64,000 nt of DNA. It comes from Aquipseudomonas alcaligenes MRY13-0052 (lineage in GTDB: Bacteria > Pseudomonadota > Gammaproteobacteria > Pseudomonadales > Pseudomonadaceae). Under the pieces are notes generated by a model that made no database searches, had not been told where the DNA came from, and was given only the letters and a program-made list of their open reading frames with translations. The DNA lies in the NCBI GenBank assembly GCA_000474255.1, contig BATO01000029.1:1-64000 (forward strand), given 5' to 3'. Both the position numbers and the translations under genes were made by a program. Numbering within the stretch: the stretch's first letter is position 1; each line of letters opens with the position of its first letter. Positions 47,483 to 57,118 of this stretch are shown here, one piece after another.

Positions 47483-48282
47483 GCGACGCGCTGATCCGCC
47501 TCGACGGCGTCGGCGTCAGCTTCGCCGGCCAGGCGGTGCTGCAGGACGTCGGCCTGAGCCTGAAGCCCGGCGAGATCGTCACCCTGATCGGCCCCAACGG
47601 TGCCGGCAAGACCACCCTGGTGCGCACCGTGCTCGGCCTGCTCAAGCCCGAGCGCGGCAGCGTCTGGCGCAAGCCGCGCCTGCGCATCGGCTACATGCCG
47701 CAGAAGCTCCAGGTGGACGCGACACTGCCGCTTTCCGTGCTGCGCTTCCTGCGCCTGGTGCCGGGGGTGGACCGCGACGCCGCCCTGGCCGCCCTCAAGG
47801 AAGTGGGCGCCACCCACGTCATCGACAGCCCGCTGCAGAGCGTGTCCGGCGGCGAGCTGCAACGGGTCCTGCTGGCCCGGGCGCTGCTGCGCCAGCCCGA
47901 GCTGCTGGTGCTCGACGAGCCGGTGCAGGGCGTCGATGTCGCCGGCCAGGCCGAGCTCTACCGCCTCATCACCCGCCTGCGCGACCGCCTCGGCTGCGGC
48001 GTGCTGATGGTCTCCCACGACCTGCACCTGGTGATGAGCACCACCGACCAGGTGGTCTGCCTGAACCGCCACGTGTGCTGCTCCGGTCACCCCGAGCAGG
48101 TCAGCTTCGACCCGGCCTTCGTCGAGCTGTTCGGCCAGGACGCCAAGAGCCTCGCCGTGTACCACCACCATCACGACCATGCCCACGACCTGCATGGCGA
48201 GGTCGTGGCCACCCCCACCTTCCCCGAGGGCACCCGCTTCACGCCCGTCCACAAGCACGGCCCCGACTGCAACCATGGCTGA
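47479..48282 (+). CDS. znuC: ZnuC, zinc ABC transporter ATPase
   Basis: 267 residues. Walker [10 protein letters not shown], signature VSGGELQRV, Walker [13 protein letters not shown], switch His in MVSHDLHLV. The C-terminal 45 residues are His-rich ([13 protein letters not shown] and [10 protein letters not shown]), as is common for ZnuC and probably a zinc sensor or chaperone. Start ATG 47479 inside the zur stop; it overlaps znuB by eight bases. Confidence 0.94.
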   Translation: MSDALIRLDGVGVSFAGQAVLQDVGLSLKPGEIVTLIGPNGAGKTTLVRTVLGLLKPERGSVWRKPRLRIGYMPQKLQVDATLPLSVLRFLRLVPGVDRDAALAALKEVGATHVIDSPLQSVSGGELQRVLLARALLRQPELLVLDEPVQGVDVAGQAELYRLITRLRDRLGCGVLMVSHDLHLVMSTTDQVVCLNRHVCCSGHPEQVSFDPAFVELFGQDAKSLAVYHHHHDHAHDLHGEVVATPTFPEGTRFTPVHKHGPDCNHG

Positions 48283-49060
48283 TTTCCTCGTCAACGCGCT
48301 TCTCGCCGGTCTCGCCCTGGCCCTGGTGGCGGGCCCGCTCGGCTCCTTCGTGGTCTGGCGGCGCATGGCCTACTTCGGCGACACCCTGTCCCACGCTGCG
48401 CTGCTGGGCGTCGCCCTGGGCCTGATGCTGGATGTCAGCCCGACCCTGGCGGTGACCGTCGGTTGCGTGCTGCTGGCCGTGCTGCTGGTGACCCTGCAAC
48501 AGCGCCAGCCGCTGGCCTCGGACACCCTGCTGGGCATCCTCGCCCACAGCACCCTGTCCCTGGGCCTGGTGGCCCTGAGCTTCATGAGCGAAGTGCGCAT
48601 CGACCTGATGGGCTACCTGTTCGGCGACCTGCTGGCGGTGAGCCCCACCGACCTGGCCTGGATCCTCGGCGGCAGCGCCCTGGTGATGCTGATCCTCATC
48701 CCGCTGTGGCGGCCGCTGCTGGCCATCACCGTGCACGAGGAACTGGCCCGGGTCGAAGGCCTGCCGGTAGCGGCCATCCGCCTGGCGCTGATGCTGCTGA
48801 TCGCCGTGGTCATAGCCGTGGCCATGAAGATCGTCGGCGTGCTGCTGATCACCTCGCTGCTGATCATTCCCGCCGCCGCCGCCCAGCGCCACGCGCGCAC
48901 CCCCGAGCAGATGGCCGCCGGCGCCAGCCTGCTGGGCCTGGTGGCGGTGTGCGCCGGCCTGGCGCTGTCCTGGTTCAAGGACACCCCCGCCGGCCCCTCC
49001 ATCGTCGTCTCGGCGGCGGCGCTGTTCCTCCTCAGCTTCGCCCTGCCCAAGCGCACTTAG
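48275..49060 (+). CDS. znuB: ZnuB, zinc ABC transporter permease
   Basis: 261 residues, eight to nine hydrophobic helices of the ABC-3 family. [27 protein letters not shown] near the start and [19 protein letters not shown] near residue 190 are conserved. Start ATG 48275 overlaps znuC by eight bases. Its end overlaps the 3' end of the convergent GMC gene by four bases. Confidence 0.93.
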   Translation: MADFLVNALLAGLALALVAGPLGSFVVWRRMAYFGDTLSHAALLGVALGLMLDVSPTLAVTVGCVLLAVLLVTLQQRQPLASDTLLGILAHSTLSLGLVALSFMSEVRIDLMGYLFGDLLAVSPTDLAWILGGSALVMLILIPLWRPLLAITVHEELARVEGLPVAAIRLALMLLIAVVIAVAMKIVGVLLITSLLIIPAAAAQRHARTPEQMAAGASLLGLVAVCAGLALSWFKDTPAGPSIVVSAAALFLLSFALPKRT

Positions 49061-50703
49061 CCGCTCACCGCCTGCGCCACGGCCGCCTTCGCAGCGCCCG
49101 TGGCCGCGTCTTCCAGGATCATCCGTGCCGCCTTCTCGGCGATCATCAGGGTCGGCGAGCAGGTGTTGCCGGAAACGATGGTCGGCATGACCGACGCGTC
49201 CACCACCCGCAGCCCCGGCACCCCGTGCACCCGCAGGCGCGCGTCCACCACTGCCTCGCGGCCCTGGCCCATGCGGCAGGTGCCCACCGGGTGAAAGATG
49301 GTGGTGCCGATGGCCCCGGCCGCCTGGCGCAACTCCGCCTCGCTCTGCAGCGCCGCACCCGGCAGGTATTCCTCCGGCCGGTAGCGCGCCAGGGCCGGTG
49401 CGCCGGCGATGCGCCGGGTCAGGCGGATGGCGTCGGCGGCCACGCGCAGGTCCTCGTCCTCGCTCAGGTAGTTCGGCTGGATCAGCGGCGCCGCACTGGC
49501 CTCGGCGGCGCGGATATCCACCCGCCCGCGGCTGGCCGGGCGCAGGTTGCACACCGAAGCGGTGAAGGCCGGGAAGGCGTGCAGCGGCTCGCCGAAGCGC
49601 TCCAGGGACAGCGGCTGCACGTGGTATTCGAGGTTGGCGCGCTCCTGCTCCGGGCCGCTGCGGGCGAAGGCGCCCAGCTGGCTTGGCGCCATGGCCAGCG
49701 GGCCGCTGCGGCTCAGCAGGTAGCGCAGGCCCATGCCGGCCTTGCCCCAGAGGCTGCCGGCCATCTGGTTGAGCGTCGGCACGCCGCTGACCTTGAAGAT
49801 CAGCCGCAGCTGCAGGTGGTCCTGCAGGTTGCCGCCGACGCCCGGCAGCTCGTGGCGCACGGCGATGCCCAGCCCTTCCAGCAGCGGGCGCGGGCCGATC
49901 CCCGAGCGCTGCAACAGGGTGGGCGAGCCGATGGCCCCGGCGCTGAGGATCACCTCACGGGCGCGGAATTCCCGGGCCTGGCCCTGCCAGCGGGCCAATA
50001 CGCCCCGGGCGCGGCCGTCCTCCAGCAGCACCCGCTCGGCCTCGACGCCGGTGAGCACCGTGAGGTTGGGGCGCTGGCGTGCGGGGCGCAGGTAGGCCTT
50101 GGAGGCGTTCCAGCGCACCCCGGAGCGCTGGTTGACCTGGAAGTAGCCGCAGCCTTCGTTGTCGCCGGTGTTGAAGTCCTCCACCGCAGCGATGCCGGTC
50201 TCGCCCGCCGCCGCGCGGAAGGCGTCCAGCAGGTCCCAGGACAGGCGCTGGCGCTCCACCCGCCATTCGCCGCCGGCGCCGTGGTGCTCGGAGGCGCCGC
50301 CGTGGTGGTCCTCGCAATGCTTGAACAGTGGCAGCACGTCGCTCCAGCCCCAGCCCGGGTTGCCCAGGGCGGCCCAGTGGTCGTAATCCGCCGCCTGGCC
50401 ACGCATGTAGATCATCCCGTTGATCGACGAGCTGCCGCCCAGCACCCGCCCGCGCGGGTAGCCCAGGGCGCGACCGTTGAGGCCCGGCTCGGCCTCGGTG
50501 CGGTAGCACCAGTCGGTGCGCGGGTTGCCGATGCAATAGAGGTAGCCGACGGGGATGTGGATCCACGGGTGGTTATCTCGGCCCCCGGCTTCCAGCAGCA
50601 GGACCCGATGCCGCCCGTCGGCCGAAAGCCGGTTGGCCAGCAGGCAACCGGCGGGGCCGGCGCCGACGATCAGGTAGTCGTAGGGGCTGTTGTCAGGCTG
50701 CAT
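49057..50703 (-). CDS. GMC-family FAD oxidoreductase (choline/alcohol dehydrogenase type)
   Basis: 548 residues, no signal peptide. FAD motif [17 protein letters not shown] (GxGxxG) at 9-25; GMC signatures [20 protein letters not shown] near 90 and [16 protein letters not shown] near 265; C-terminal active-site region [10 protein letters not shown] (catalytic His) and [16 protein letters not shown]. Members oxidise alcohols, choline or polyethylene glycol; the substrate is not clear. It separates znuB from the lipoprotein gene that I recall as its neighbour in PAO1. ATG 50703. Confidence 0.87.
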   Translation of the reverse strand: MQPDNSPYDYLIVGAGPAGCLLANRLSADGRHRVLLLEAGGRDNHPWIHIPVGYLYCIGNPRTDWCYRTEAEPGLNGRALGYPRGRVLGGSSSINGMIYMRGQAADYDHWAALGNPGWGWSDVLPLFKHCEDHHGGASEHHGAGGEWRVERQRLSWDLLDAFRAAAGETGIAAVEDFNTGDNEGCGYFQVNQRSGVRWNASKAYLRPARQRPNLTVLTGVEAERVLLEDGRARGVLARWQGQAREFRAREVILSAGAIGSPTLLQRSGIGPRPLLEGLGIAVRHELPGVGGNLQDHLQLRLIFKVSGVPTLNQMAGSLWGKAGMGLRYLLSRSGPLAMAPSQLGAFARSGPEQERANLEYHVQPLSLERFGEPLHAFPAFTASVCNLRPASRGRVDIRAAEASAAPLIQPNYLSEDEDLRVAADAIRLTRRIAGAPALARYRPEEYLPGAALQSEAELRQAAGAIGTTIFHPVGTCRMGQGREAVVDARLRVHGVPGLRVVDASVMPTIVSGNTCSPTLMIAEKAARMILEDAATGAAKAAVAQAVSG

Positions 50704-50841
50704 CGGAACCTCGCCAGAGCGTGTAATTGTTGTCGTTCACCATGGTAGGGAAGCCGCCGCAGAAATACAGGACGAACGGCGAACGGCGCGCGGGCCGCCT
50801 GGTCTGATAGCACGCAGATGGCAAAAAAGTGGCCCCGACTT

Positions 50842-50870
50842 TTGTCCTGCCCGGTCGCGCAGTGTAGAAT
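50842..50870 (+). promoter_or_regulatory. Candidate sigma-70 promoter
   Basis: TTGTCC at 50842-50847, a 17-base spacer, TAGAAT at 50865-50870. It is placed 35 bases before the start of the lipoprotein gene. A GCGCA/TGCGC stem (50858-50876) with a T run overlaps it. Confidence 0.5.
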
Positions 50871-50904
50871 TGCGCGTTTTTTGAGCAACACGAGACTTGC
50901 AGGA

Positions 50905-51741
50905 ATGATGCTGTTCGCAACCCGATACCTTCCCGTTATCGCGATTTCCCTGCTGTTAGCCGCGTGCCAGAGCAAACCGCAGGTGGCCAGCCTGCCCACC
51001 GACGACCTGGTCACCAGTTTCCGTCAGCTGGACCTGAGCCTGAACAACGGGCAACTGGCCGACGCCGAAACCCAGCTCAAGGACCTCCAGCAGCGCGCCG
51101 CCGGCGACACCCGCCTGGAGCAGTACCAGCGCCAGCTCACCGAAGCCTGGCTGAAGAAAGGCCAGGCCGCGCTGCAGCAGGGCGACCTGGACACCGCCAC
51201 CACCGCCCTCAGCCACGCCCGCAGCCTGATGCCCCAGGCCCCGGCGCTGACCACCGGCCTCGACGGCGCCATCGCCCAGGCCCGCGCCAGCGAGCTGGAC
51301 CGTGCCGAGCAGGCCCGCACCGCCACCGAGCAGGCCGCTGCCAAGGAAGTCGCCGCCCGTACCGAGCAGGCCCGCCAGCAGCGCCTCGCCCTGGAGCGCC
51401 AGGCCGCCGAGGCCGCCAAGCTGGTGGCCATCCCGGCACCCGTGGCCCAGCCGGCCGCAGCCGCCAAGCCCGTACGCCGCGTGGCCAACCAGGTGGCCCT
51501 GCCGATGCTCGACAACGACGACAACGAGCGCCTGCGCAGCCTGTTGGACGCCGTCGCCGCCGACGTGGTCGCCTTCGACTGCGGCGTGCGCCTGCAGGTG
51601 CGCGAAGCCAAGCAGTACCCCTGGGTCGTGGCCCTGCTTTCCGCCCGGGTGAAGAAGCTCGACCCCAGCTACAAGCTGCGCGTGGACCACAGCGTCGACC
51701 CCGCCAAGGTGCCGAACCTGGTGCTCAGCCCGAAGAGCTGA
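50905..51741 (+). CDS. Lipoprotein with periplasmic coiled-coil region
   Basis: 278 residues. Lipobox LLLAACQS (Cys about residue 21). Then a TPR-like helical segment (QLADAETQLKDLQQRAAGD, AWLKKGQAALQQGDLDTATTALSHARSL), a long Ala/Glu/Gln-rich coiled coil (about 130-200) and a small C-terminal domain with AADVVAFDCGVRLQVREAKQYPWVVALL. It corresponds in position to PA5502; no function is established. Two ATGs (50905, 50908) are possible. Confidence 0.75.
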   Translation: MMLFATRYLPVIAISLLLAACQSKPQVASLPTDDLVTSFRQLDLSLNNGQLADAETQLKDLQQRAAGDTRLEQYQRQLTEAWLKKGQAALQQGDLDTATTALSHARSLMPQAPALTTGLDGAIAQARASELDRAEQARTATEQAAAKEVAARTEQARQQRLALERQAAEAAKLVAIPAPVAQPAAAAKPVRRVANQVALPMLDNDDNERLRSLLDAVAADVVAFDCGVRLQVREAKQYPWVVALLSARVKKLDPSYKLRVDHSVDPAKVPNLVLSPKS

Positions 51742-51797
51742 GGCCCCGGCCAGCACGCACCGGGTTACACCCGCCCCAGGTCACGCAACGCCGATCC

Positions 51798-51818
51798 GTA
51801 GGGCGGGTGGAACCCGCG
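51798..51818. repeat. REP-type palindrome GTAGGGCGGGT...ACCCGCG
   Basis: Same type as 19096-19116 and 54561-54582. It lies between the lipoprotein gene and metN. A separate 12-base palindrome, TGGCTATAGCCA, is at 51878-51889 closer to metN. Confidence 0.65.
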
Positions 51819-51986
51819 TTCACCCCCACCATGGCGTGACGATGGCGAGACGCGCCCACTCCCGTTCTTATTCCAACTGGCTATAGCCATAGGCCGACAA
51901 AGATTTTCGGCGCCTATGTGCGAACAGGTAAACTACTCGGCTTTTTAGGCCCCATCCGGCCCCCGAGAACCCACAAGGTTTCCCCC

Positions 51987-52994
51987 GTGATCGAATTCCA
52001 TGACGTCCACAAGGCGTATCGCGTCGAAGGCCGCGAGATTCCGGCCTTGCAGCCCACCGACCTGCGTGTCGAGCAGGGCGAGGTGTTCGGCCTGATCGGC
52101 CACTCCGGCGCCGGCAAGAGCACCCTGCTGCGCCTGATCAACCGCCTGGAAGAACCCAGCGGCGGGCGCATCGTCATCGCCGGCGAAGACGTCACCGCAC
52201 TCGACGCCGAAGGCCTGCGCCGCTTCCGCCAGCGCGTCGGCATGATCTTCCAGCACTTCAACCTGCTGTCTTCCAAGACCGTCGCCGACAACGTCGCCCT
52301 GCCGCTGAAGCTGGCCGGCGAGCTGTCGCGCAGCGAGATCGACGCCCGCGTCGCCGAGCTGCTGGCCCGCGTCGGCCTCAGCGATCACGCGAAGAAGTAC
52401 CCCGCCCAGCTTTCCGGCGGCCAGAAGCAGCGCGTCGGCATCGCCCGCGCCCTGGCCACCCAGCCGAAGATCCTGCTCTGCGACGAGGCCACCAGCGCCC
52501 TCGACCCGCAGACCACCGGCCAGGTGCTGCAGCTGCTGGCGGAGATCAACCGCGAGCTGAACCTGACCATCGTCCTCATCACCCACGAGATGGACGTGAT
52601 CCGTCGCGTCTGCGACCGCGTCGCGGTGATGGATGCCGGCGTCATCGTCGAGCAGGGCCCGGTGGCGGATGTGTTCCTCCACCCGCAGCACCCCACCACC
52701 CAGCGCTTCGTCCAGGAGGACGAGCAGGTGGACGAGGGCGAGCAGCGTGACGACTTCGCCCACGTCCAGGGCCGCATCCTGCGCCTGACCTTCCGCGGCG
52801 AGGCCACCTATGCGCCGCTGCTGGGCACGGTCGCGCGCCGCACCGGCGTCGACTACAGCATCCTTGCAGGGCGTATCGACCGCATCAAGGACACCCCCTA
52901 CGGCCAGCTGACCCTGGCCCTCACCGGCGGCGACATCGAGGCCGCGCTGACCTGCTTCCGCGAAGCGGACGTGCACCTGGAGGTCCTGCGCTGA
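51987..52994 (+). CDS. metN: MetN, methionine ABC transporter ATPase
   Basis: 335 residues. Walker [11 protein letters not shown], signature LSGGQKQRV, Walker [13 protein letters not shown], then the C-terminal NIL domain (about 265-335, [34 protein letters not shown]) that binds methionine and inhibits transport. The GTG at 51987 gives the family start [13 protein letters not shown]; upstream in-frame codons are not conserved-looking. First gene of metNIQ; metI starts one base inside its stop region. Confidence 0.93.
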   Translation: MIEFHDVHKAYRVEGREIPALQPTDLRVEQGEVFGLIGHSGAGKSTLLRLINRLEEPSGGRIVIAGEDVTALDAEGLRRFRQRVGMIFQHFNLLSSKTVADNVALPLKLAGELSRSEIDARVAELLARVGLSDHAKKYPAQLSGGQKQRVGIARALATQPKILLCDEATSALDPQTTGQVLQLLAEINRELNLTIVLITHEMDVIRRVCDRVAVMDAGVIVEQGPVADVFLHPQHPTTQRFVQEDEQVDEGEQRDDFAHVQGRILRLTFRGEATYAPLLGTVARRTGVDYSILAGRIDRIKDTPYGQLTLALTGGDIEAALTCFREADVHLEVLR

Positions 52995-53659
52995 TGAACG
53001 AGCTCATCGCCAACATCGACTGGTTCGAAATCTGGCTGGCCAGCCTGGACACCCTGCTGATGCTGGGCGGCTCCCTGCTGTTCACCGTGCTGCTGGGCCT
53101 GCCCCTGGGCGTGCTGCTGTTCCTCACCAGCCCGCGCCAGCTGTTCGAGAACCGCGCCCTCTACAGCCTGCTATCGCTGGTGGTGAACGTGCTGCGTTCG
53201 CTGCCCTTCATCATCCTGCTGATCGTGATGATCCCCTTCACGGTGTTCATCACCGGCACCTCCCTGGGTGTCGCCGGCGCCATCCCGCCGCTGGTGGTGG
53301 GCGCCACGCCGTTCTTCGCGCGCCTGGTGGAAACCGCCCTGCGCGAGGTGGACCGCGGCATCATCGAAGCCACCCAGTCCATGGGCGCCACCACCCGGCA
53401 GATCGTGGTCAACGCCCTGCTGCCGGAAGCGCGCCCGGGCATCATCGCCGCCATCACCGTCACCGCCATCACCCTGGTGTCCTACACCGCGATGGCCGGC
53501 GTGGTGGGTGCGGGCGGCCTGGGCGACCTGGCCATCCGCTTCGGTTACCAGCGCTTCCAGACCGACGTCATGGTGGTCACCGTGGTGCTGTTGCTGGTGC
53601 TCGTCCAGATCCTGCAAACCATCGGCGACAAGCTGGTGGTGCATTTCTCGCGCAAGTGA
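52994..53659 (+). CDS. metI: MetI, methionine ABC transporter permease
   Basis: 221 residues, five hydrophobic helices. The EAA-type loop is ALREVDRGIIEATQSMGATTRQIVVNALLPEA near residue 112. A partner of MetN in methionine uptake. ATG 52994 overlaps the metN stop. Confidence 0.94.
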   Translation: MNELIANIDWFEIWLASLDTLLMLGGSLLFTVLLGLPLGVLLFLTSPRQLFENRALYSLLSLVVNVLRSLPFIILLIVMIPFTVFITGTSLGVAGAIPPLVVGATPFFARLVETALREVDRGIIEATQSMGATTRQIVVNALLPEARPGIIAAITVTAITLVSYTAMAGVVGAGGLGDLAIRFGYQRFQTDVMVVTVVLLLVLVQILQTIGDKLVVHFSRK

Positions 53660-53715
53660 AAGGATGGCCGGCGTCCACCCCGACCCGGCCCTCGCATTCT
53701 CATAAGGAGCGTTCC

Positions 53716-54486
53716 ATGAAAAAACTGCTGGTGGCCGCTGCCGCCTTCGCCGCCCTCTCCGCCCAGGCCGACACCCTGACCGTGGCCGCCACCCCGGTGC
53801 CCCACGCGGAAATCCTCGAATTCATCAAGCCGCAGCTGGCCAAGGAAGGCGTGGACCTGAAGATCAAGGTCTTCACCGACTACGTGCAGCCCAACGTGCA
53901 GGTCGCCGAGAAGCGCCTGGACGCCAACTTCTTCCAGCACCAGCCGTACCTGGATGAGTTCAACAAGGCCAAGGGCACCCAGCTGGTGAGCGTCGCCGGC
54001 GTGCACATCGAGCCCTTCGGTGCCTACTCCACCAAGATCAAGAAGCTCGATGAGCTGCCCCAGGGCGCCGCGGTGGTCATCCCCAACGACGCCACCAACG
54101 GCGGCCGTGCGCTGCTGTTGCTGGACAAGGTCGGCGTGATCAAGCTGAAGGACAACACCAGCATCACCGCCACCCCCAAGGACATCGCCGAGAACCCCAA
54201 GGGCATCAAGGTGCGTGAGCTGGAAGCAGCCACCCTGCCGCGCGTGCTGACCCAGGTCGACCTCGCCCTGATCAACACCAACTACGCCCTGGAAGCCAAG
54301 CTGAACCCCACCAAGGACGCCCTGGCCATCGAAGGCAGCGACTCGCCCTACGTGAACATCCTGGTGTCCCGCCCGGACAACAAGGACAGCGCCGACATGC
54401 AGAAACTGGCCAAGGCCCTGCACAGCCCCGAGGTGAAGCAGTTCATCCTCGAGAAGTACAAGGGCGCCGTGGTTCCGGCGTTCTGA
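53716..54486 (+). CDS. metQ: MetQ, methionine-binding protein (NLPA family)
   Basis: 256 residues. Cleavable signal peptide 1-18 (AALSAQAD) without a lipobox Cys, so a soluble periplasmic form, unlike the E. coli lipoprotein. NLPA motifs: VAATPVPHAEILEFIKPQLAKEGV, DANFFQHQPYLDEFN, PNDATNGGRALLLL, LINTNYALEA. AAGGAG precedes ATG 53716. Closes the operon; a strong terminator follows. Confidence 0.94.
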   Translation: MKKLLVAAAAFAALSAQADTLTVAATPVPHAEILEFIKPQLAKEGVDLKIKVFTDYVQPNVQVAEKRLDANFFQHQPYLDEFNKAKGTQLVSVAGVHIEPFGAYSTKIKKLDELPQGAAVVIPNDATNGGRALLLLDKVGVIKLKDNTSITATPKDIAENPKGIKVRELEAATLPRVLTQVDLALINTNYALEAKLNPTKDALAIEGSDSPYVNILVSRPDNKDSADMQKLAKALHSPEVKQFILEKYKGAVVPAF

Positions 54487-54502
54487 TCGCTTCCCGGTCA
54501 TG

Positions 54503-54532
54503 AAAAAGCCCGCTCATCGAGCGGGCTTTTTT
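54503..54532 (+). terminator. Intrinsic terminator of metNIQ
   Basis: Stem AGCCCGCTC/GAGCGGGCT with loop ATC, five A before and six T after, 17 bases past the metQ stop. Confidence 0.95.
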
Positions 54533-54560
54533 GTGGGCGCGGAACGGCGTCGATCAATAC

Positions 54561-54622
54561 CGTAGGGCGGGTGAAACCCGCGTGTGCACCGTGCTCGGTC
54601 GTCGGGTTTCACCCGACCTACG
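54561..54622. repeat. Inverted pair of REP-type elements
   Basis: CGTAGGGCGGGTGAAACCCGCG at 54561-54582 and its facing partner GTCGGGTTTCACCCGACC plus TACG at 54601-54622. It fills the convergent gap between metNIQ and the hemO-ybaN genes. Confidence 0.75.
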
Positions 54623-54645
54623 AAACGGCGCCAGGGTAGGGGTCT

Positions 54646-55041
54646 TCAGCCCGCGTCCGGCAGCCGCTCCGGGCGCGACCAGATCCACGCGGCGCCGATG
54701 GCCATGCCGATGCCGGCCATGATCACCGACGGCAGGTGCGGCACGGTGCAGGCCATCAGGGTCAGGCCCAGGCACATGCTGGTACTGGCGACGACCTTGG
54801 TGCGGCGGGTGATGACCCCGCCGTTGCGCCAGTTGCGCAGCGAGGGGCCGAGCAGGCGGTGGTTCTCCAGCCAGGCGCTGAGGCGCGGCGAACCCTTGGC
54901 CGCCGCCCAGGCCGCCAGCAGCACGAACTCGGTGGTGGGCAGCCCCGGCAGCACCACGCCCAGCAGCGCCAGGCCGATGAACAGGTAGGCGAGGGCCTGC
55001 CACAACCAGCGCAGCGGCCCCCGCGCAACGGCCTCAGGCAA
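54646..55041 (-). CDS. ybaN: YbaN-like DUF454 membrane protein
   Basis: 131 residues, three hydrophobic helices: LAYLFIGLALLGVVLPGLPTTEFVLLAAWAAAKG is the DUF454/YbaN signature, followed by RNWRNGGVITRRTK. No ATG or GTG is in frame near the start of the conserved region. The only sensible start is TTG 55041, eight bases inside the end of hemO, with GGAA upstream, so its synthesis depends on hemO translation. The role of YbaN is not established; the tight link to a heme oxygenase points to heme or iron handling. Confidence 0.75.
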   Translation of the reverse strand: MPEAVARGPLRWLWQALAYLFIGLALLGVVLPGLPTTEFVLLAAWAAAKGSPRLSAWLENHRLLGPSLRNWRNGGVITRRTKVVASTSMCLGLTLMACTVPHLPSVIMAGIGMAIGAAWIWSRPERLPDAG

Positions 55042-55627
55042 AGCAGCGTTCCAGATGATCGGCGAAGCGGTTGAACGCGGCGATGGCGGCGGCCTCTGCG
55101 TGGCGCTCCTGCTCGGCGTCCAGCTCGATGCCGTCGAGGGTGGCGACGAAGCTCTTCCAGCCCTGGGCGCGACCGCCCTCCGGGTCACCCAGGTGACGGG
55201 CGCCGAAGCTGTCGGACAGCTGCAGCGCCTCGGCGCGCTTGTAGAGGAAGGCGGCGCCGAGCTTGGAGCCCTCGGACACGAACAGCCAGCCCAGGGCGGC
55301 ACCCAGCGGGTGCTTGGCGCCACGCACGCTCTCGTCGCCCTCGGGCACGGCATGGCCCAGGTCGGCCAGGTCGAGGCGCGCCTGCTCGTGGCGGGCGCGG
55401 GCGGCGAGGTTGTCGAAGGTCAGGCCCAGCTCGGCGTCGGCATAGAGCGCGGCCAGGTCGTACTGGAACAGGTACTGGGCGGCGACGAAGCGCGCGAAGT
55501 TCTCGCGGTTGCCGAAGGGGTCGTGGCTCTTCACCAGGGCGTCCAGGCGGCTGTGGGGCTCGTGGGTGAGCTGGTTGAGGCGCTGGGAACGCAGGGGATG
55601 GGAGAGTTGCGACTGGGAAGCGGTCAT
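55034..55627 (-). CDS. hemO: HemO/PigA-type heme oxygenase
   Basis: 197 residues. RSQRLNQLTHEPHSRLD contains the proximal heme ligand His25 (EPH). FARFVAAQYLFQYDL, DLADLGHAVPEGDESVRG, GWLFVSEGSKLGAAFLYKRA and GGRAQGWKSFVATLDGIEL agree with P. aeruginosa HemO. It opens heme to biliverdin, iron and CO in the cytoplasm. It follows hasF in the same direction after 153 bases with its own Fur-box-like site, so it may be both read through and independently started. Overlaps ybaN. Confidence 0.93.
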   Translation of the reverse strand: MTASQSQLSHPLRSQRLNQLTHEPHSRLDALVKSHDPFGNRENFARFVAAQYLFQYDLAALYADAELGLTFDNLAARARHEQARLDLADLGHAVPEGDESVRGAKHPLGAALGWLFVSEGSKLGAAFLYKRAEALQLSDSFGARHLGDPEGGRAQGWKSFVATLDGIELDAEQERHAEAAAIAAFNRFADHLERCFA

Positions 55628-55694
55628 GACGATGTCTCGATTCGGGTTGGCCTGCCCGGTCGATCGGCCGGGCTTTGCACTGGATGACGTTTCA

Positions 55695-55713
55695 GCGAAT
55701 GAAACTCAGTAAA
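55695..55713 (-). promoter_or_regulatory. Weak Fur-box-like site before hemO
   Basis: GCGAATGAAACTCAGTAAA matches 12 of 19 positions of GATAATGATAATCATTATC. It lies 68 bases upstream of the hemO ATG. Confidence 0.4.
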
Positions 55714-55732
55714 AATATTCCGAACGGTTTTC

Positions 55733-55792
55733 CCCGGGCTGCAGCCCGGGCCACCTGCCGGGATAGATCGATGCCCGGGGTCAGCCCCGGGC
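55733..55792. repeat. Two GC palindromes at the hasF 3' end
   Basis: CCCGGGCTGCAGCCCGGG (55733-55750) and GCCCGGGG-TCA-GCCCCGGGC (55773-55792). In the second, the loop is the hasF stop codon. No U run follows on the minus strand. Confidence 0.7.
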
Positions 55793-57118
55793 CTGGAAAT
55801 ACCCGGCCAGCACATCCAGGTCACCCGCCTCCAGCAGGCCGGCGTGGTACTTCAGCTGCAACCAGGCGCGCAGGTAGCCGTAGCGGGCCTGGGCCAGGTC
55901 GCGGCGGGCGCTGTAGAGCTGCTGCTCGGCATTGAGCACATCGAGGTTGACCCGTTCGCCACCCGTCACGCTGCGCCTGGTGGCCTCGATCAAGGTGCTG
56001 GCCGATTCCACCGCCAGCTCATAGGCACGCACCTTGGCACCGCTGCTGACGCAGAGGTTGAACTGCTTGCGCAGCTGGTTGAGGGTCTCGGCGGTCTGCG
56101 CATCCAGGGCATGGCTGGCGCGCTCCATCTCGGCGGCGGCCTGGCGGGTGGAAGCGGAGACTGCGCCGCCGGCGAACAGCGGCAGGCTGATCTGGATGCC
56201 GATGCTGTCGGTGTCGTACTTCTGGTTGTAGGTGCTCTCCGAGCTGGAGCTGGTCTTGCTGGTGCTGGCGTAGGCGCTGAGGGTGGGCAGGTGGCCGGCG
56301 CGGTTGCGCTCCACCGTGTAGCTGGCGGCGTCCAGCGCGTGGCGCTGGGAGGCCAGCTCGGGGTTGCTGGCCAGGGCCAGGTCGCGCCAGGTCTCGAAGC
56401 GCGCCGGCTGCAGCGGCTGGATGTGGAAGCCGTCCGCCAGGGGCGTCAGGTCCTGGATGTCCAGGGGCTCGCCGACGATGGCCTGCAGCTCGCGCAGGGC
56501 CGCATCGAGGTTATCCACAGCCTCGATCTCCTGGGCCTGGGCCAGGTCGTAGCGGGCGCGGGTTTCCAGCAGGTCGGTGCGGGTGCCTTCGCCGGCCTCG
56601 AACAGGCGCTGGTTGAGCTGCAGCTGCTCGGCATAGGCGCGGCGCTGAGCCTGGGCGAGGTCGATCTGCTCGCTGGCGAACAGCGCCTCGCTGTAGACGT
56701 TGAACAAGCGCACCGCCAGCTCCTGGCTGCGGCTGCGCAGGCGCTCGTCGGCCAGCAGCGCCTTGGCCTCGCCCTGGCGGTACTCGGCCCAGGCGGCGTA
56801 GTCGAACAGTGGCTGCTGCAGGGTGAAGGTGGAGGAGTAGCTGCGGTAGTCCCGCTCGTTGGTGATGTCGCCGATCACGGTGGACTGGGTCACCTTCGAG
56901 TCGTTGCGGCCGTTGTTGTAGCTGTAGGAGAGCTTGGGCAGCAGCGCCGCGCGACCAATGATGCGCTCCTCCTGGCCGGCGTCGCGCTCGGCGAGGGCGG
57001 CGTGGAAGGTCGGGTCGTTGCGCAACGCCAGGGCATAGGCGTCGCGCAGCTCCAGGGCGCTGGCGGGGAACACGGGCAACAGCAGGATGAGGGCGAACAG
57101 CAGGCGCATCGGGCTCAT
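55781..57118 (-). CDS. hasF: HasF, TolC-family outer-membrane channel
   Basis: 445 residues. Signal peptide 1-20 (ending FPASALE). TolC fold with two repeated halves: LRDAYALALRNDPTFHAALAERDAGQEERIIGRAALLPKLSYSY and later PELASQRHALDAASYTVERNRAGHLPTLSAYAS. Long helical segments form the periplasmic tunnel. Outer-membrane exit of the type I exporter for HasA. ATG overlaps the hasE stop (ATGA). Confidence 0.93.
   Translation of the reverse strand: MSPMRLLFALILLLPVFPASALELRDAYALALRNDPTFHAALAERDAGQEERIIGRAALLPKLSYSYNNGRNDSKVTQSTVIGDITNERDYRSYSSTFTLQQPLFDYAAWAEYRQGEAKALLADERLRSRSQELAVRLFNVYSEALFASEQIDLAQAQRRAYAEQLQLNQRLFEAGEGTRTDLLETRARYDLAQAQEIEAVDNLDAALRELQAIVGEPLDIQDLTPLADGFHIQPLQPARFETWRDLALASNPELASQRHALDAASYTVERNRAGHLPTLSAYASTSKTSSSSESTYNQKYDTDSIGIQISLPLFAGGAVSASTRQAAAEMERASHALDAQTAETLNQLRKQFNLCVSSGAKVRAYELAVESASTLIEATRRSVTGGERVNLDVLNAEQQLYSARRDLAQARYGYLRAWLQLKYHAGLLEAGDLDVLAGYFQARG

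Noticed and set aside
54561-54622. Inverted repeat pair considered as insertion-sequence ends
   Set aside because: Only 18 bases lie between the arms and no transposase is present; it fits a REP doublet.
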